A stretch of DNA of 64,000 nucleotides from Lacrimispora amygdalina (GTDB taxonomy: Bacteria; Bacillota; Clostridia; Lachnospirales; Lachnospiraceae): contig NZ_OAOF01000002.1 in the NCBI RefSeq assembly GCF_900205965.1, positions 1-64,000 on the forward strand, read 5' to 3'. Positions within the stretch are counted from its first letter, which is position 1; every line of letters begins with the position of its first letter. Under the pieces are notes generated by a model. It worked only from the letters and a program-made list of their open reading frames with translations, had not been told where the DNA came from and ran no database searches. Shown here in pieces: positions 42,996-51,974 of the stretch. Made by a program: the position numbers and the translations under genes.

Positions 42996-45900
42996 TTATC
43001 TCTCTTCTCTGCGCTTATGACTGATTGCCAGATAAGCCGCCAATAAGATTCCAGATAGAATTGCTGCAATGCCCTGTATAGGCGCCCTGTCACCAGTCTT
43101 TGGGAGCCCGGCTAATGGGATGTTACCGTCATCGATGAGTACCAGGTTTGTTTTTTCCGGCAGGTTTGCTAACGGAACTGGTGCTGGCTCGATGATAACG
43201 GTTGTGTCACCAGGTCCTCCGGGTACGCGGGTGCCTGTTGCTCTTGGCCCCCCGCCGGAACTGCTTCCGCTGCTTCCGCTGCTTCCACTGCTTCCACCAC
43301 TTCCGTTGTATCTCCACAACGCGGAATAAACTACGTTTTCTGTTACTGTCTTGTCAATTTCTTTATTCCATCCAATAAAACTGTAGTTTCCGGTTGCTGT
43401 GGTCTGCCCGGCAAATGCAGGAACCGCATCACCATAACTGAGTCCTGTATTTGTCTGTGCTTTAAATGAACCATGCTGGCCAGGATTATAGGTAACCATA
43501 AACTGCTGCTTAAAGTAAACCCTGAGTACCATACCGCCATCACCAGCTACTTTCGCCTCAAACACATTGGCCGCATTTGAATCAAGAATATATCCGCTAG
43601 AAGCTGTCTTATCAGAATCTGTTACAGCTGCTAAGGCATCTGTTGTTCCTGCTCTCAATGAAGAGCTATTGGGTTGTGCCGGATAGTTTCCTTTACTTTC
43701 GTAATAGAATTCCACCGTATATTTGGTGCTGTTTGAAGAAATCCATTGTGCTACATAAGTGATGTCTGCTGTGACAGCAGGTTCAGGTTTTGGACTCCAG
43801 CCTGCAAATTCATATCCCGGTTTTCCTGTAGGCGTCCCGTCAAACCGGGGAGTCTCTGTGTTATAATCCAGGCCTTTTACTTTCTGAATCTTAAAGGTTC
43901 CCTGGGTTCCAGGATCATAAGTTACTGCGAACTGCTGTTTAAAGTAAGCCTTAAGCACCAGGCTTCCGTCTCCGGCTACCGTTCCACTCAATATATTATC
44001 TTTTGCTGCTTCATCAAATACATATCCTGGTTTCTTTATTTCTCTGTCTTTTGCTGTCACTTCAGATACAGAATCCGTGTAACCAATTCTGGTATACGAA
44101 TATGCCGGCTCCTCAGTATATTCACCATTTACCTGATAATACAAGTTTACAATATAGTTAACCTGCACCGGTTCATAATAAACATTTATTACATTGTATT
44201 TACTGGTGATAGCTGTCGGTAATTCTGGATTGTATGGTGTATCTGACAATTTATAGCCGGTCTTTGCTTTTAATGGTACTTCACTTACAGTCGGCTCAGC
44301 AACCAATACCTTTAAATTTTCCTCTGCCAAACTGTCCTCAATATTATTATAGAAATATTTAATTGTGTAATTAAGTGTCTGATCCTCATCTATTTCGTAA
44401 TAAACCACCTGCTCATTCGGACTATCAGACGTGATTATCATGCTGGTCGGCTGTGCCGCCATCACCTTATAGCCGGTTTCTGTCTTATCCGCATTACTCC
44501 AGGTGACTTCTCCCACCGGGGCACTTCCTGTCAGCGGACTGAGACCTGGTACCGCAGTTGTGGTATCTTTGATATAGTAGTTCACCGTGTAGTCGAATTT
44601 CTGCGTTTCATCTATCTCATAATATACCGCCTGCACGTTCGGACCAGCTGACGTGATTATCATGCTGGTCGGCTGTGCCGCCATCACCATATAGCCGGTT
44701 TCTGTCTTATCTGCATTGCTCCAGGTGACTTCTCCCACCGGGGCGCTTCCTGTCAGCGGACTAAGACCTGGTACCGCAGTTGTGGTATCTTTGATATAGT
44801 AGTTCACCGTGTAGTCAAACTTCTGTGTTTCATCAATCTCATAATATACCGTCTGCTTGTTTGGTCCAGCTGCCGTGATTGTCATGCTTGTCGGCTGTGC
44901 TGCCAACACCTTATAGCCAGTTTCTGTCTTATCCGCATTGCTCCAGGTGACTTCTCCTACCGGGGCACTTCCTGTCAGCGGACTAAGACCTGGTACCGCA
45001 GTTGTGGTATCTTTGATATAGAAGTTCACCGTGTAGTCAAACTTCTGTGTTTCATCAATCTCATAATATACCGTCTGCTTGTTTGGTCCAGCTGCCGTGA
45101 TTGTCATGCTTGTCGGCTGTGCTGCCAACACCTTATAGCCGGTTTCTGTCTTATCTGCATTGCTCCAGGTGACTTCTCCTACCGGGGCACTTCCTGTCAG
45201 CGGACTAAGACCTGGTACCGCAGTTGTGGTATCTTTGATATAGTAGTTCACCGTGTAGTCGAACTTCTGCGTTTCATCTATCTCATAATATACCACCTGC
45301 TCGTTCGGACCAGCTGCCGTGATTGTCATGCTTGTCGGCTGTGCCGCCATTAGCTTGTAACCAGTTGCGGTCTTTGGCTCATTCATCCAGGTGAAGGTTC
45401 CGACCGGTGCACTTCCTGTTAACGGCGTAAGACCTGGTACTGCAGTCTTGGTCCCTTTGATATAGTAATTTACCGTATAGTCAAACTTCTGCGTTTCATC
45501 AATTTCATAATACACTATCTTAGTATTAGGACCTGCAGCTGTGATAATCATACTTGTCGGCTGTCCGGTCATCAGTTTATAGCCAGTTTTGGTCTTCTGG
45601 ACATTATTCCAGGTAAATTCCCCTACCGGTTCACTTCCTGCCAGAGCTTTAAGACCTGGTACTGGAGCTGTGGTTCCCATAATATAATAATTCACGGTAT
45701 AATTAAACTTCTGCTTTTTATCAATCTCATAGAATACCGTCTTCTCGTTGGAACCGTCCGCTGTGATTATCATGCTGGTCGGCTGTGCCGCCATCAATTT
45801 GTATCCGGTTCTTGTCTTTGGCTCATTCTTCCAGGTAAATTCCCCTACCGGTTCACTTCCTGCCAGAGCCTTAAGACCTGGTACCGCAGTTGTGGTCCCC

Positions 45901-48900
45901 TTGATATAATAATTTACTTTATAGTCAAACTTTTGTGTATCATCAATTTCATAATACACTATTTTTGTATTGGGGCCTGCAGCTGTGATTGTCATACTCG
46001 TCGGCTGTGCCGCCATCAATTTGTAGCCGGTTGTTGTCTTTGGCTCATTCATCCAGGTAAATGTTCCAACCGGTGCACTTCCTGTCAGTTTCTCAAGGCC
46101 TGGTACCACAGTTGTGGTCCCCTTGATATAATAATTTACCTGATAGTTAAACTTCTGCGATTCATCAATCTCATAATATACTGCCTGCACGTTCGGGCCT
46201 GATGCTGTAATTGTCATGCTCTCCGGCTGTGAGTCCATCAGTTTGTAGCCGGTTGTTGTCTTTGACTTATTCTTCCAGGTGACTTCACCTATTGGTGCAC
46301 TTCCTGTCAGAGCCTCAAGACCTGGTACCGCAGCTGTGGTTCCTTTAATATAGAAATTTACTGTATAGTTAAACTTCTGCGTTTTATCAATCTCATAGTA
46401 TACAGTCTTCATATTGGGACCGTCTGCTGTGATTGTCATACTCTCCGGTTGCGCCGTCATCAGCTTATAGCCGGTTTTAGTCTTTGGCTCATTTTTCCAG
46501 GTGAATTCTCCTATTGGTGCACTTCCTGTCAGAGCCTCAAGACCTGGTACTGCGGTTGTGGTCCCTTTGATATAGTAATTCACCGTATATCCAAATTTTT
46601 GAGCATTATCCACTACAAACCCGGCATAGAACGTAGTACCATTTACCCAGCCGGAAGCCGGACGTTCCGGTGTAAACTTATTGGTATCAGCTACTGTAAC
46701 AGTACATGCTGCATCGCTATACCAACCGCTAAGCTTATACCCCGCGTTTGCAGTTGCTTCAGCCCCTTTAGAAACTCCAATATCCGGATTTAAATATTCA
46801 TTCGAAGGAGATACAGTTCCGCCTCCTACTGCCTGGTACTTAATCTGAACACTGTTTTTTAATCTCCATTGTGCATATAAAGTTACTGTGTTTGCCGATC
46901 CGGAATGATTTGCAGCAATAAATTCCTTTGTCAGCCGGAATGAATCTTTAACATGAAACGCTGCTCCTGTTCCATCAGACCGGGTATTCCAACCTTCAAA
47001 TACATATCCATCTTTCTTTAATGGAAGCCAGGTCCCGCCTTCATACCCTCCTGCATCTGCTACAGTCACATTGCCATTTAAACTATACCCCTGACCATCC
47101 GGAGTTAAGCCCCCTGTATTACCATTTCCATCATAGTCAACATAATAGCTCTGTTTATTTCTAATGATGCCATCCACATGCCAGCCTTCCGTTCCGCAAG
47201 CTTCTGACTCATATTTTATAACATACCATTCAATATACTCGTTATCTTTTAGATTTTTTGTAATCCAGTCAGCAGTAACTTTATTGAACTTACTTTTTAA
47301 ATTTGCCTGAACATTTTCTTTTCCAGTCACTGTTATTAAGGGGTTGATATAATTTAATAGATTATCATCACGTCCTATGGTTTTGTACGACTTCCTATTA
47401 TCTTTATATATAAATTCATAACTGCGATTCGTCTGGTTTCTCGGCTCTGCCGGTAAATCACCGCCATCATTTAATACCGCTACCCATAATCGTCCAGTCG
47501 CCCTGCCTCCTGTTTGTGCCCAAACCGCATATAACGTTTTAGTATTAGCAGTCTCGCCTTCATTTATGGAGAACGTATCTGTATAAACTTTATTATACCC
47601 TGCATTCCCTTTAGCAGTGATTTTACCTCCGTCCGGAGATTCACTCCAGCCAATAAATTGATAATCAGCTCTCGTTAAGGTGGTGCCGTCTGGTAATTTG
47701 ATTGAATCGCCTGGTTTTACATTTTGTGAAGATACGGTACCCTGACCACCGTTGGCATCAAACCGCACTGTTACGCCAGCCTCCAGATACCATAAATAGA
47801 TATCGTTGTCGTCCACATCTATAAAGCCAGATGATGAAGTTCTATATTGTAAAGTATTCCACCATAAATTTGTTACATTTTTGAGTTCTTGAATCACATC
47901 ACCACTCACGTAATTATTTCCGATTGTAGCTTTTTCAAATGTGTATCCATTTACCTCTGGTGCAATATCTTTTATAGATACAGGATTATTACTTTTAAAA
48001 GTTGTATATCGGTTGGCATCTGTCCCAATAGGCTTTGCAGCTCCATTATCGTATTTTACAATATTTAATGGAACAACTTTATCTCCCCAAAAATTATAAA
48101 AAACAATAGTATAAGTTGAAAAATGTTCCGCCTCAAATGAAATCTCATTAATGCTTTTACTTTCTTCTACGTTCAATTCTTCTGAAACGGGCTCCACATA
48201 AGTCACATCCGCAGCTGTCACTTCTGCCTGTGGTTCTTCCTCCTTAGTCGTGGCGACATATACCACCTCAACCGTATTAGCTTCCTTACTGTGCTCTTCC
48301 ATTGGAGTACCGGAAAATGTTACCTGTACAGCACCATTCCAGATTTGATCATCCAGTTTGTTGCCGCTGCGGTCAAGAAGATCTATGTTGTAAGATAAGG
48401 AACCAATTACTTTTTTCGTCTCACCATCAGCAGCTGCTTTGGCCTCAACCTTTTCTTTCACCACATCCCCAATACCGTTAACAACGACTGCTGACGCTTT
48501 CACCCCTCGGGGCAGCACCCCTTCAGGTGCATACAAACGAATAACCGTACCATCATCCATAGTGAGCTCGGAAGAAAACTCCGGATGGTCTCCAGTCTCC
48601 GTCATATAGACTTCAACCTCCTGATCATCATAAACTTCTGGAACAGAATACCAAATGGTCTGGGAACTATCGGAATTATCTGTAAAAGAATCGGGCTCAA
48701 GTGTTTGTCCATTAGCTGTTACACTTTCAATTGCATATCCAATCTGATTCTTAACGCCAAAGGTCAACTCCTGACCTTCCTCAACACCCCTTGGTCCTTC
48801 GATGATCCGGGCACTTGCTTCAGGATTGATTGTATATGAAATCTTATATCCTTCATAATCATCTAACGCTTTTAATTGATTGATTGTTGCCGTATAAACC

Positions 48901-50180
48901 TTGGCTGCAGAGCAATATCCCATTCCAACCAAATCGGCTGTTCCTGCTGGAGAAGCCTTTGTTTCTGTTTTGGAGGTCTCAGGCACTGGCTTACTCTCTG
49001 ATGGGGAAGCTGGTTCAGAAACTGTTTCAACTGTACCCCCTGACGTATTCTTACCTGCAGACGCAGACTCACTCTTAGCAGCGGCCTGTGTGGTTTCTGC
49101 CTGCGTAGTATCTTCCTGTACCGTTTCCGCCTGTGCCGTTTCAACCTGCGTTTCCGCTTCCGTTACTGTTTCTTTTAAAGTCTCTTTCTCTTTGGGTTTT
49201 TCCTCATTCATAGGATCAACAGCAGCCGTCTCTTCAATAATTTCTGCTGTCTGCGTTACCTCACCATTCTCATTGGCAGCAACTACCGGTGTATTGTGAC
49301 GGATAATGGAAGCCACTGGCTGGGAAGTTTCATTCTCAGGAACCGCAAGTTCTTCCGACTCGACTGCCTCCTCAGCTGTTTCCTCTGCAGGAACCTGTGT
49401 CTGGCTTTCTTCCGGAACGACTGTAGTCTCATCGGACATTTCTTCCGGGGTCTCCTCCGGTGCCGCTGCGGTTTCCTCCGGTGCTGCTGTGGTTTCCTCC
49501 CGTGCTGCTGTAGTTTCCTCCTCAGTCACTGTTTCAACTGGTTTCTCAGCCTCTGCAGGAGTCGCTGTTTCCGGTACCTTTGTTTCTTCGGTTACAGTTG
49601 TTTGATCTGGCTTCGTAACAACATTTACATCATCTTTACCAAATGCTGATTCATAACTCCTAACCGTAATCCGTTTAGTCCTTTTAACCTTTTCTGCACC
49701 ATCATCCAGCCTGGTAATTTCAGTAGCACAGCTAATGGTATCTTCTCCGTTATTTACGTATAAAAAAATAATCTCTTCATCGCCGGTTACCATATACATA
49801 TCATCAGCATTTTCCGGCATGCGGACAAACACACGCAATTGCGCATCCATACTTTCGCCCTGGGTTTCAGGAAACGCTTCGTATATTTTACCGGACCCAA
49901 AGAAGAGTTTCTTAAATTCATCAATTTTTCCATTGGTAAAATCCAGATCCTCTGCTGTTACCTCATCTCCATTGGCAATCGCATCTTCAACGGCACTGAT
50001 AAGCTGCGATCCGCTCAGTGAGAAAGTAACGGACTCCGACGAACTGGCTGCGAACACTTGATTTGTGTCTGCACCTACATTGGCCAGTACCATGGCCGCA
50101 GCAAGCAGAATCGCCAGAACTCGTTTTTGAGCACAGTAAAATGTCCGCGGCAGTATCTTAGCTCCTTTTCTTTTTTTCAT
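42996..50180 (-). CDS. Giant LPXTG-anchored surface protein with tandem MucBP-like repeats
   Basis: A 2394-residue wall-anchored protein. It has a long signal peptide (hydrophobic VLAILLAAAMVLANVGA, cleavage probably near VFAA), a globular N-terminal region to about 200 and a Thr/Glu/Pro/Ala-rich stalk at about 205-440. A ZU5-like beta domain follows at about 510-690, then InlB-type repeats (VRFDANGGQGTVSS, ending TLYAVW) at about 790-1150. Ten 74-residue MucBP-like repeats span about 1192-1931, one diverged repeat follows, then two further repeat pairs ending in YVAQW and YSALW. The C-terminus has a Gly/Ser linker, LPKTGD, a membrane segment and KRREER. Sortase should attach it to peptidoglycan; adhesion to mucin or plant polymers is the likely role. 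Confidence 0.93.
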   Translation of the reverse strand: MKKRKGAKILPRTFYCAQKRVLAILLAAAMVLANVGADTNQVFAASSSESVTFSLSGSQLISAVEDAIANGDEVTAEDLDFTNGKIDEFKKLFFGSGKIYEAFPETQGESMDAQLRVFVRMPENADDMYMVTGDEEIIFLYVNNGEDTISCATEITRLDDGAEKVKRTKRITVRSYESAFGKDDVNVVTKPDQTTVTEETKVPETATPAEAEKPVETVTEEETTAAREETTAAPEETAAAPEETPEEMSDETTVVPEESQTQVPAEETAEEAVESEELAVPENETSQPVASIIRHNTPVVAANENGEVTQTAEIIEETAAVDPMNEEKPKEKETLKETVTEAETQVETAQAETVQEDTTQAETTQAAAKSESASAGKNTSGGTVETVSEPASPSESKPVPETSKTETKASPAGTADLVGMGYCSAAKVYTATINQLKALDDYEGYKISYTINPEASARIIEGPRGVEEGQELTFGVKNQIGYAIESVTANGQTLEPDSFTDNSDSSQTIWYSVPEVYDDQEVEVYMTETGDHPEFSSELTMDDGTVIRLYAPEGVLPRGVKASAVVVNGIGDVVKEKVEAKAAADGETKKVIGSLSYNIDLLDRSGNKLDDQIWNGAVQVTFSGTPMEEHSKEANTVEVVYVATTKEEEPQAEVTAADVTYVEPVSEELNVEESKSINEISFEAEHFSTYTIVFYNFWGDKVVPLNIVKYDNGAAKPIGTDANRYTTFKSNNPVSIKDIAPEVNGYTFEKATIGNNYVSGDVIQELKNVTNLWWNTLQYRTSSSGFIDVDDNDIYLWYLEAGVTVRFDANGGQGTVSSQNVKPGDSIKLPDGTTLTRADYQFIGWSESPDGGKITAKGNAGYNKVYTDTFSINEGETANTKTLYAVWAQTGGRATGRLWVAVLNDGGDLPAEPRNQTNRSYEFIYKDNRKSYKTIGRDDNLLNYINPLITVTGKENVQANLKSKFNKVTADWITKNLKDNEYIEWYVIKYESEACGTEGWHVDGIIRNKQSYYVDYDGNGNTGGLTPDGQGYSLNGNVTVADAGGYEGGTWLPLKKDGYVFEGWNTRSDGTGAAFHVKDSFRLTKEFIAANHSGSANTVTLYAQWRLKNSVQIKYQAVGGGTVSPSNEYLNPDIGVSKGAEATANAGYKLSGWYSDAACTVTVADTNKFTPERPASGWVNGTTFYAGFVVDNAQKFGYTVNYYIKGTTTAVPGLEALTGSAPIGEFTWKNEPKTKTGYKLMTAQPESMTITADGPNMKTVYYEIDKTQKFNYTVNFYIKGTTAAVPGLEALTGSAPIGEVTWKNKSKTTTGYKLMDSQPESMTITASGPNVQAVYYEIDESQKFNYQVNYYIKGTTTVVPGLEKLTGSAPVGTFTWMNEPKTTTGYKLMAAQPTSMTITAAGPNTKIVYYEIDDTQKFDYKVNYYIKGTTTAVPGLKALAGSEPVGEFTWKNEPKTRTGYKLMAAQPTSMIITADGSNEKTVFYEIDKKQKFNYTVNYYIMGTTAPVPGLKALAGSEPVGEFTWNNVQKTKTGYKLMTGQPTSMIITAAGPNTKIVYYEIDETQKFDYTVNYYIKGTKTAVPGLTPLTGSAPVGTFTWMNEPKTATGYKLMAAQPTSMTITAAGPNEQVVYYEIDETQKFDYTVNYYIKDTTTAVPGLSPLTGSAPVGEVTWSNADKTETGYKVLAAQPTSMTITAAGPNKQTVYYEIDETQKFDYTVNFYIKDTTTAVPGLSPLTGSAPVGEVTWSNADKTETGYKVLAAQPTSMTITAAGPNKQTVYYEIDETQKFDYTVNYYIKDTTTAVPGLSPLTGSAPVGEVTWSNADKTETGYMVMAAQPTSMIITSAGPNVQAVYYEIDETQKFDYTVNYYIKDTTTAVPGLSPLTGSAPVGEVTWSNADKTETGYKVMAAQPTSMIITSDSPNEQVVYYEIDEDQTLNYTIKYFYNNIEDSLAEENLKVLVAEPTVSEVPLKAKTGYKLSDTPYNPELPTAITSKYNVINVYYEPVQVNYIVNLYYQVNGEYTEEPAYSYTRIGYTDSVSEVTAKDREIKKPGYVFDEAAKDNILSGTVAGDGSLVLKAYFKQQFAVTYDPGTQGTFKIQKVKGLDYNTETPRFDGTPTGKPGYEFAGWSPKPEPAVTADITYVAQWISSNSTKYTVEFYYESKGNYPAQPNSSSLRAGTTDALAAVTDSDKTASSGYILDSNAANVFEAKVAGDGGMVLRVYFKQQFMVTYNPGQHGSFKAQTNTGLSYGDAVPAFAGQTTATGNYSFIGWNKEIDKTVTENVVYSALWRYNGSGGSSGSSGSSGSSSGGGPRATGTRVPGGPGDTTVIIEPAPVPLANLPEKTNLVLIDDGNIPLAGLPKTGDRAPIQGIAAILSGILLAAYLAISHKRREER
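44385..46604 (-). repeat. Ten tandem 222-base coding repeats
   Basis: Each unit encodes 74 residues of the pattern QKFDYTVNYYIK...PGL...TGSAPVGE...TGYK...QPTSMTITAAGPN...YYEIDE. Units 7-10 (about 44385-45272) are nearly identical in DNA as well as protein; units 7 and 8 differ by one residue (Tyr/Phe). Units 1-6 are more diverged. This shows recent expansion at the C-terminal side and a site prone to copy-number change. Confidence 0.95.
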
Positions 50181-50285
50181 ACATACACATTTCTCCTCTC
50201 ATGATTTCCCCCTTAATAAGAATGTAATGTTGTTTACCGGAATAAAACAGCATTTTCTTAATCTGGTATGTTCTAAAAAATATAA

Positions 50286-50314
50286 TTTGTAATATTATAT
50301 GATAGGAATGTCAA
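50286..50314 (-). promoter_or_regulatory. Probable promoter of the surface protein gene
   Basis: A perfect TTGACA (50314-50309) and TACAAA (50291-50286) on the minus strand with a 17-base spacer, about 105 bases upstream of the start codon. The remainder of the 364-base gap contains only an AT-rich stretch and the terminator of the next gene. Confidence 0.55.
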
Positions 50315-50460
50315 AAATAACCCAACAATGTGCATTGTCCGCTAAATAACTGCCTAATCTTCAAAATAATGTATTCCCAGAGGTGGAAGGCTGGTATTAC
50401 TACCCCCCCTTATAAACTGTACGAATTCAAACCATTGTAATCATAAGCGGAATAAATAAA

Positions 50461-50516
50461 AAGTACCCTGATAGTGAAGCACAAACTTTAATTTGTGCCT
50501 TTCTATCAAGGTACTT
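50461..50516 (-). terminator. Terminator after the CarD-type gene
   Basis: AAGTACC, TGATAG and GCACAAA pair with TTTGTGC, CTATCA and GGTACTT in one long interrupted stem. Confidence 0.8.
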
Positions 50517-50544
50517 ACCTCTTTAATACCGGGGGCCGACTTCT

Positions 50545-51060
50545 TTAATTTACATTTTCCGAATAGACACGGCTTATGACCATATCCTTAATTCCTTCTT
50601 TATCCACTTCCAGCGCTGCTGCCAGTTCCCCATACAACAGATCCTCTGCCTTATTAAAATAGAAATCATCCTTGGCAGTGTTCTTCTTTCCCTCTGCAAG
50701 TCTCTTTCTCTTTTTCAAGTACAATGTCTTTACAATCTGCATCCATCCGGTGCATTCACATTTGAGCATGATATCCTTAAAAATCCCTTCCCGCTCTCTT
50801 TCATCCAATGCCCAGATTGTCTCAATACTGGGTATATGATCGATGAGATCCATTGCTTCCTCCCTGGTAGCAGCGGCTCTGATGGTTGTTTTTCGGTTAT
50901 CCACAGGCGTGTAAACGGCACTTTGGTGATCTTCATACAGAGGCTTTAAGGTATAATAGGTTCTCTCATTATCTGCCGCATACATGTATAGATTCCCAAT
51001 CTCCATTACCTCACAGATTCCGTGGCTGCCAAATACAACTAAATCATTTACCTGAAACAT
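50545..51060 (-). CDS. CarD/CdnL-family transcription regulator
   Basis: A 171-residue protein from the second ATG (51060), which has GGAGGA at the better distance. Residues 1-60 are a CarD-CdnL-TRCF RNA polymerase-interacting domain (MFQVNDLVVFGSHGICEVME, YYTLKPLYE, VYTPVDN). The rest is helical, with a basic segment (KKRKRLAEGKKN) and a C-terminal LLYGELAAALEVDKEGIKDM. CarD proteins bind the RNA polymerase beta subunit and stabilise open complexes. It stands alone. An extended dyad overlaps its upstream region. Confidence 0.88.
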   Translation of the reverse strand: MFQVNDLVVFGSHGICEVMEIGNLYMYAADNERTYYTLKPLYEDHQSAVYTPVDNRKTTIRAAATREEAMDLIDHIPSIETIWALDEREREGIFKDIMLKCECTGWMQIVKTLYLKKRKRLAEGKKNTAKDDFYFNKAEDLLYGELAAALEVDKEGIKDMVISRVYSENVN

Positions 51061-51093
51061 CATTCATTCCTCCTGTCAGAATACCAACACACT

Positions 51094-51132
51094 GTTACAT
51101 AAAATAGTATAAGTCTATACTAATAGTGTAAC
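51094..51132. promoter_or_regulatory. Extended operator-like dyad upstream of the CarD-type gene
   Basis: GTTACA (51094-51099) and TGTAAC (51127-51132) flank TAGTATA (51105-51111) and TATACTA (51116-51122), two nested inverted repeats with almost the same centre. On the minus strand the inner arm contains a TATACT that could be the -10 box, so a bound protein would block the promoter. Confidence 0.55.
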
Positions 51133-51242
51133 ACTTTTAGGGGTGTTTTGTCAGTGTTTTTTGATATTTTACATATTTTCGTGAAAAATACCCAAGGAAA
51201 CGCGTAACATTATTAGTACATTTTATCTATTTATCAGAAAAT

Positions 51243-51291
51243 AAAACCCCTAAACAAGCTGCAGCTCCATACTGTCAGACAGTTTAGGGGT
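51243..51291 (-). terminator. Terminator of the deo operon
   Basis: ACCCCTAAAC and GTTTAGGGGT form a ten-base-pair stem with an inner ACTGTCTGACAGT hairpin, followed on the minus strand by TTTTATTTT. Confidence 0.85.
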
Positions 51292-51310
51292 AGTCCTTCC
51301 ATGCATTATA

Positions 51311-51961
51311 TTAATTATTCTGTGCCGCCAGCTTGACCGCCGCACTTGCTCCCACGCGGTCGCATCCCGCCTCAATAAAAGCCCTTAGATCTTCCAGTGT
51401 CCGTACTCCTCCGGCTGCCTTGATTTTTACATCTGGTCCGATATGCTTTTTAAATAGTTCAATATCCTCAAGAGTCGCACCACCAGTTCCAAATCCGGTG
51501 GATGTCTTGATATAATCTGCTCCAGCTGCGGTAACAGCCTTGCACATGGCGATCTTCTCTTCCTCAGTTAAATAGCAGGCTTCTATAATCACCTTTAAAA
51601 CCTTATCTCCGACAGCTTTTTTAAGCTCTGCAATCTCATCTTCTACTTTTTTGTAATCCCTGTTTTTTACATCACTGATATTGATTACCATATCAACTTC
51701 CTGCGCTCCGTCTTCAATGGCTTTTTTCGTCTCCAGTACCTTAGACTCAGTCACAGAATAACCAAGAGGGAAGCCTACGACGGTACAGATTGCAAGGGTT
51801 GGAAACTCCTTGTGTACGCGGCTGATATAGCAGGGGGGAATGCATACCGTGGCAGTATTATATTCCACAGCCTCCTTGCACAGTTCTTTTATATCCTCCC
51901 ATGTGGCAAATGCCTTTAACTGGGTATGGTCTACATATTTTAACATCTCTAAATCGGTCAT
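51311..51961 (-). CDS. deoC: Deoxyribose-phosphate aldolase
   Basis: A 216-residue class I aldolase splitting 2-deoxyribose 5-phosphate into acetaldehyde and glyceraldehyde 3-phosphate. Schiff-base and proton-relay lysines are in KVIIEACYL and GADYIKTSTGFGTGGAT, and the phosphate site is in KAAGGVRTLEDL. It is the last gene of the deoB-cdd-pdp-deoC run, completing deoxynucleoside catabolism. Confidence 0.96.
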   Translation of the reverse strand: MTDLEMLKYVDHTQLKAFATWEDIKELCKEAVEYNTATVCIPPCYISRVHKEFPTLAICTVVGFPLGYSVTESKVLETKKAIEDGAQEVDMVINISDVKNRDYKKVEDEIAELKKAVGDKVLKVIIEACYLTEEEKIAMCKAVTAAGADYIKTSTGFGTGGATLEDIELFKKHIGPDVKIKAAGGVRTLEDLRAFIEAGCDRVGASAAVKLAAQNN

Positions 51962-51974
51962 TGTCTTATCCTTT

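Noticed and set aside
44385..46604. Regular repeats that might suggest a CRISPR array
   Set aside because: The units are 222 bases long, contiguous and coding, without variable spacers or cas genes.
48901..49605. Long plus-strand ORFs rich in Ser, Ala and Val or Cys, opposite the surface protein gene
   Set aside because: They mirror the Thr/Glu/Ala-rich codons of the stalk on the other strand, lack start signals and have biased composition.
50181..50544. A riboswitch in the leader of the surface protein gene
   Set aside because: The only strong structure (50461-50516) is best explained as the terminator of the CarD-type gene; the remaining leader is AT-rich and unstructured.
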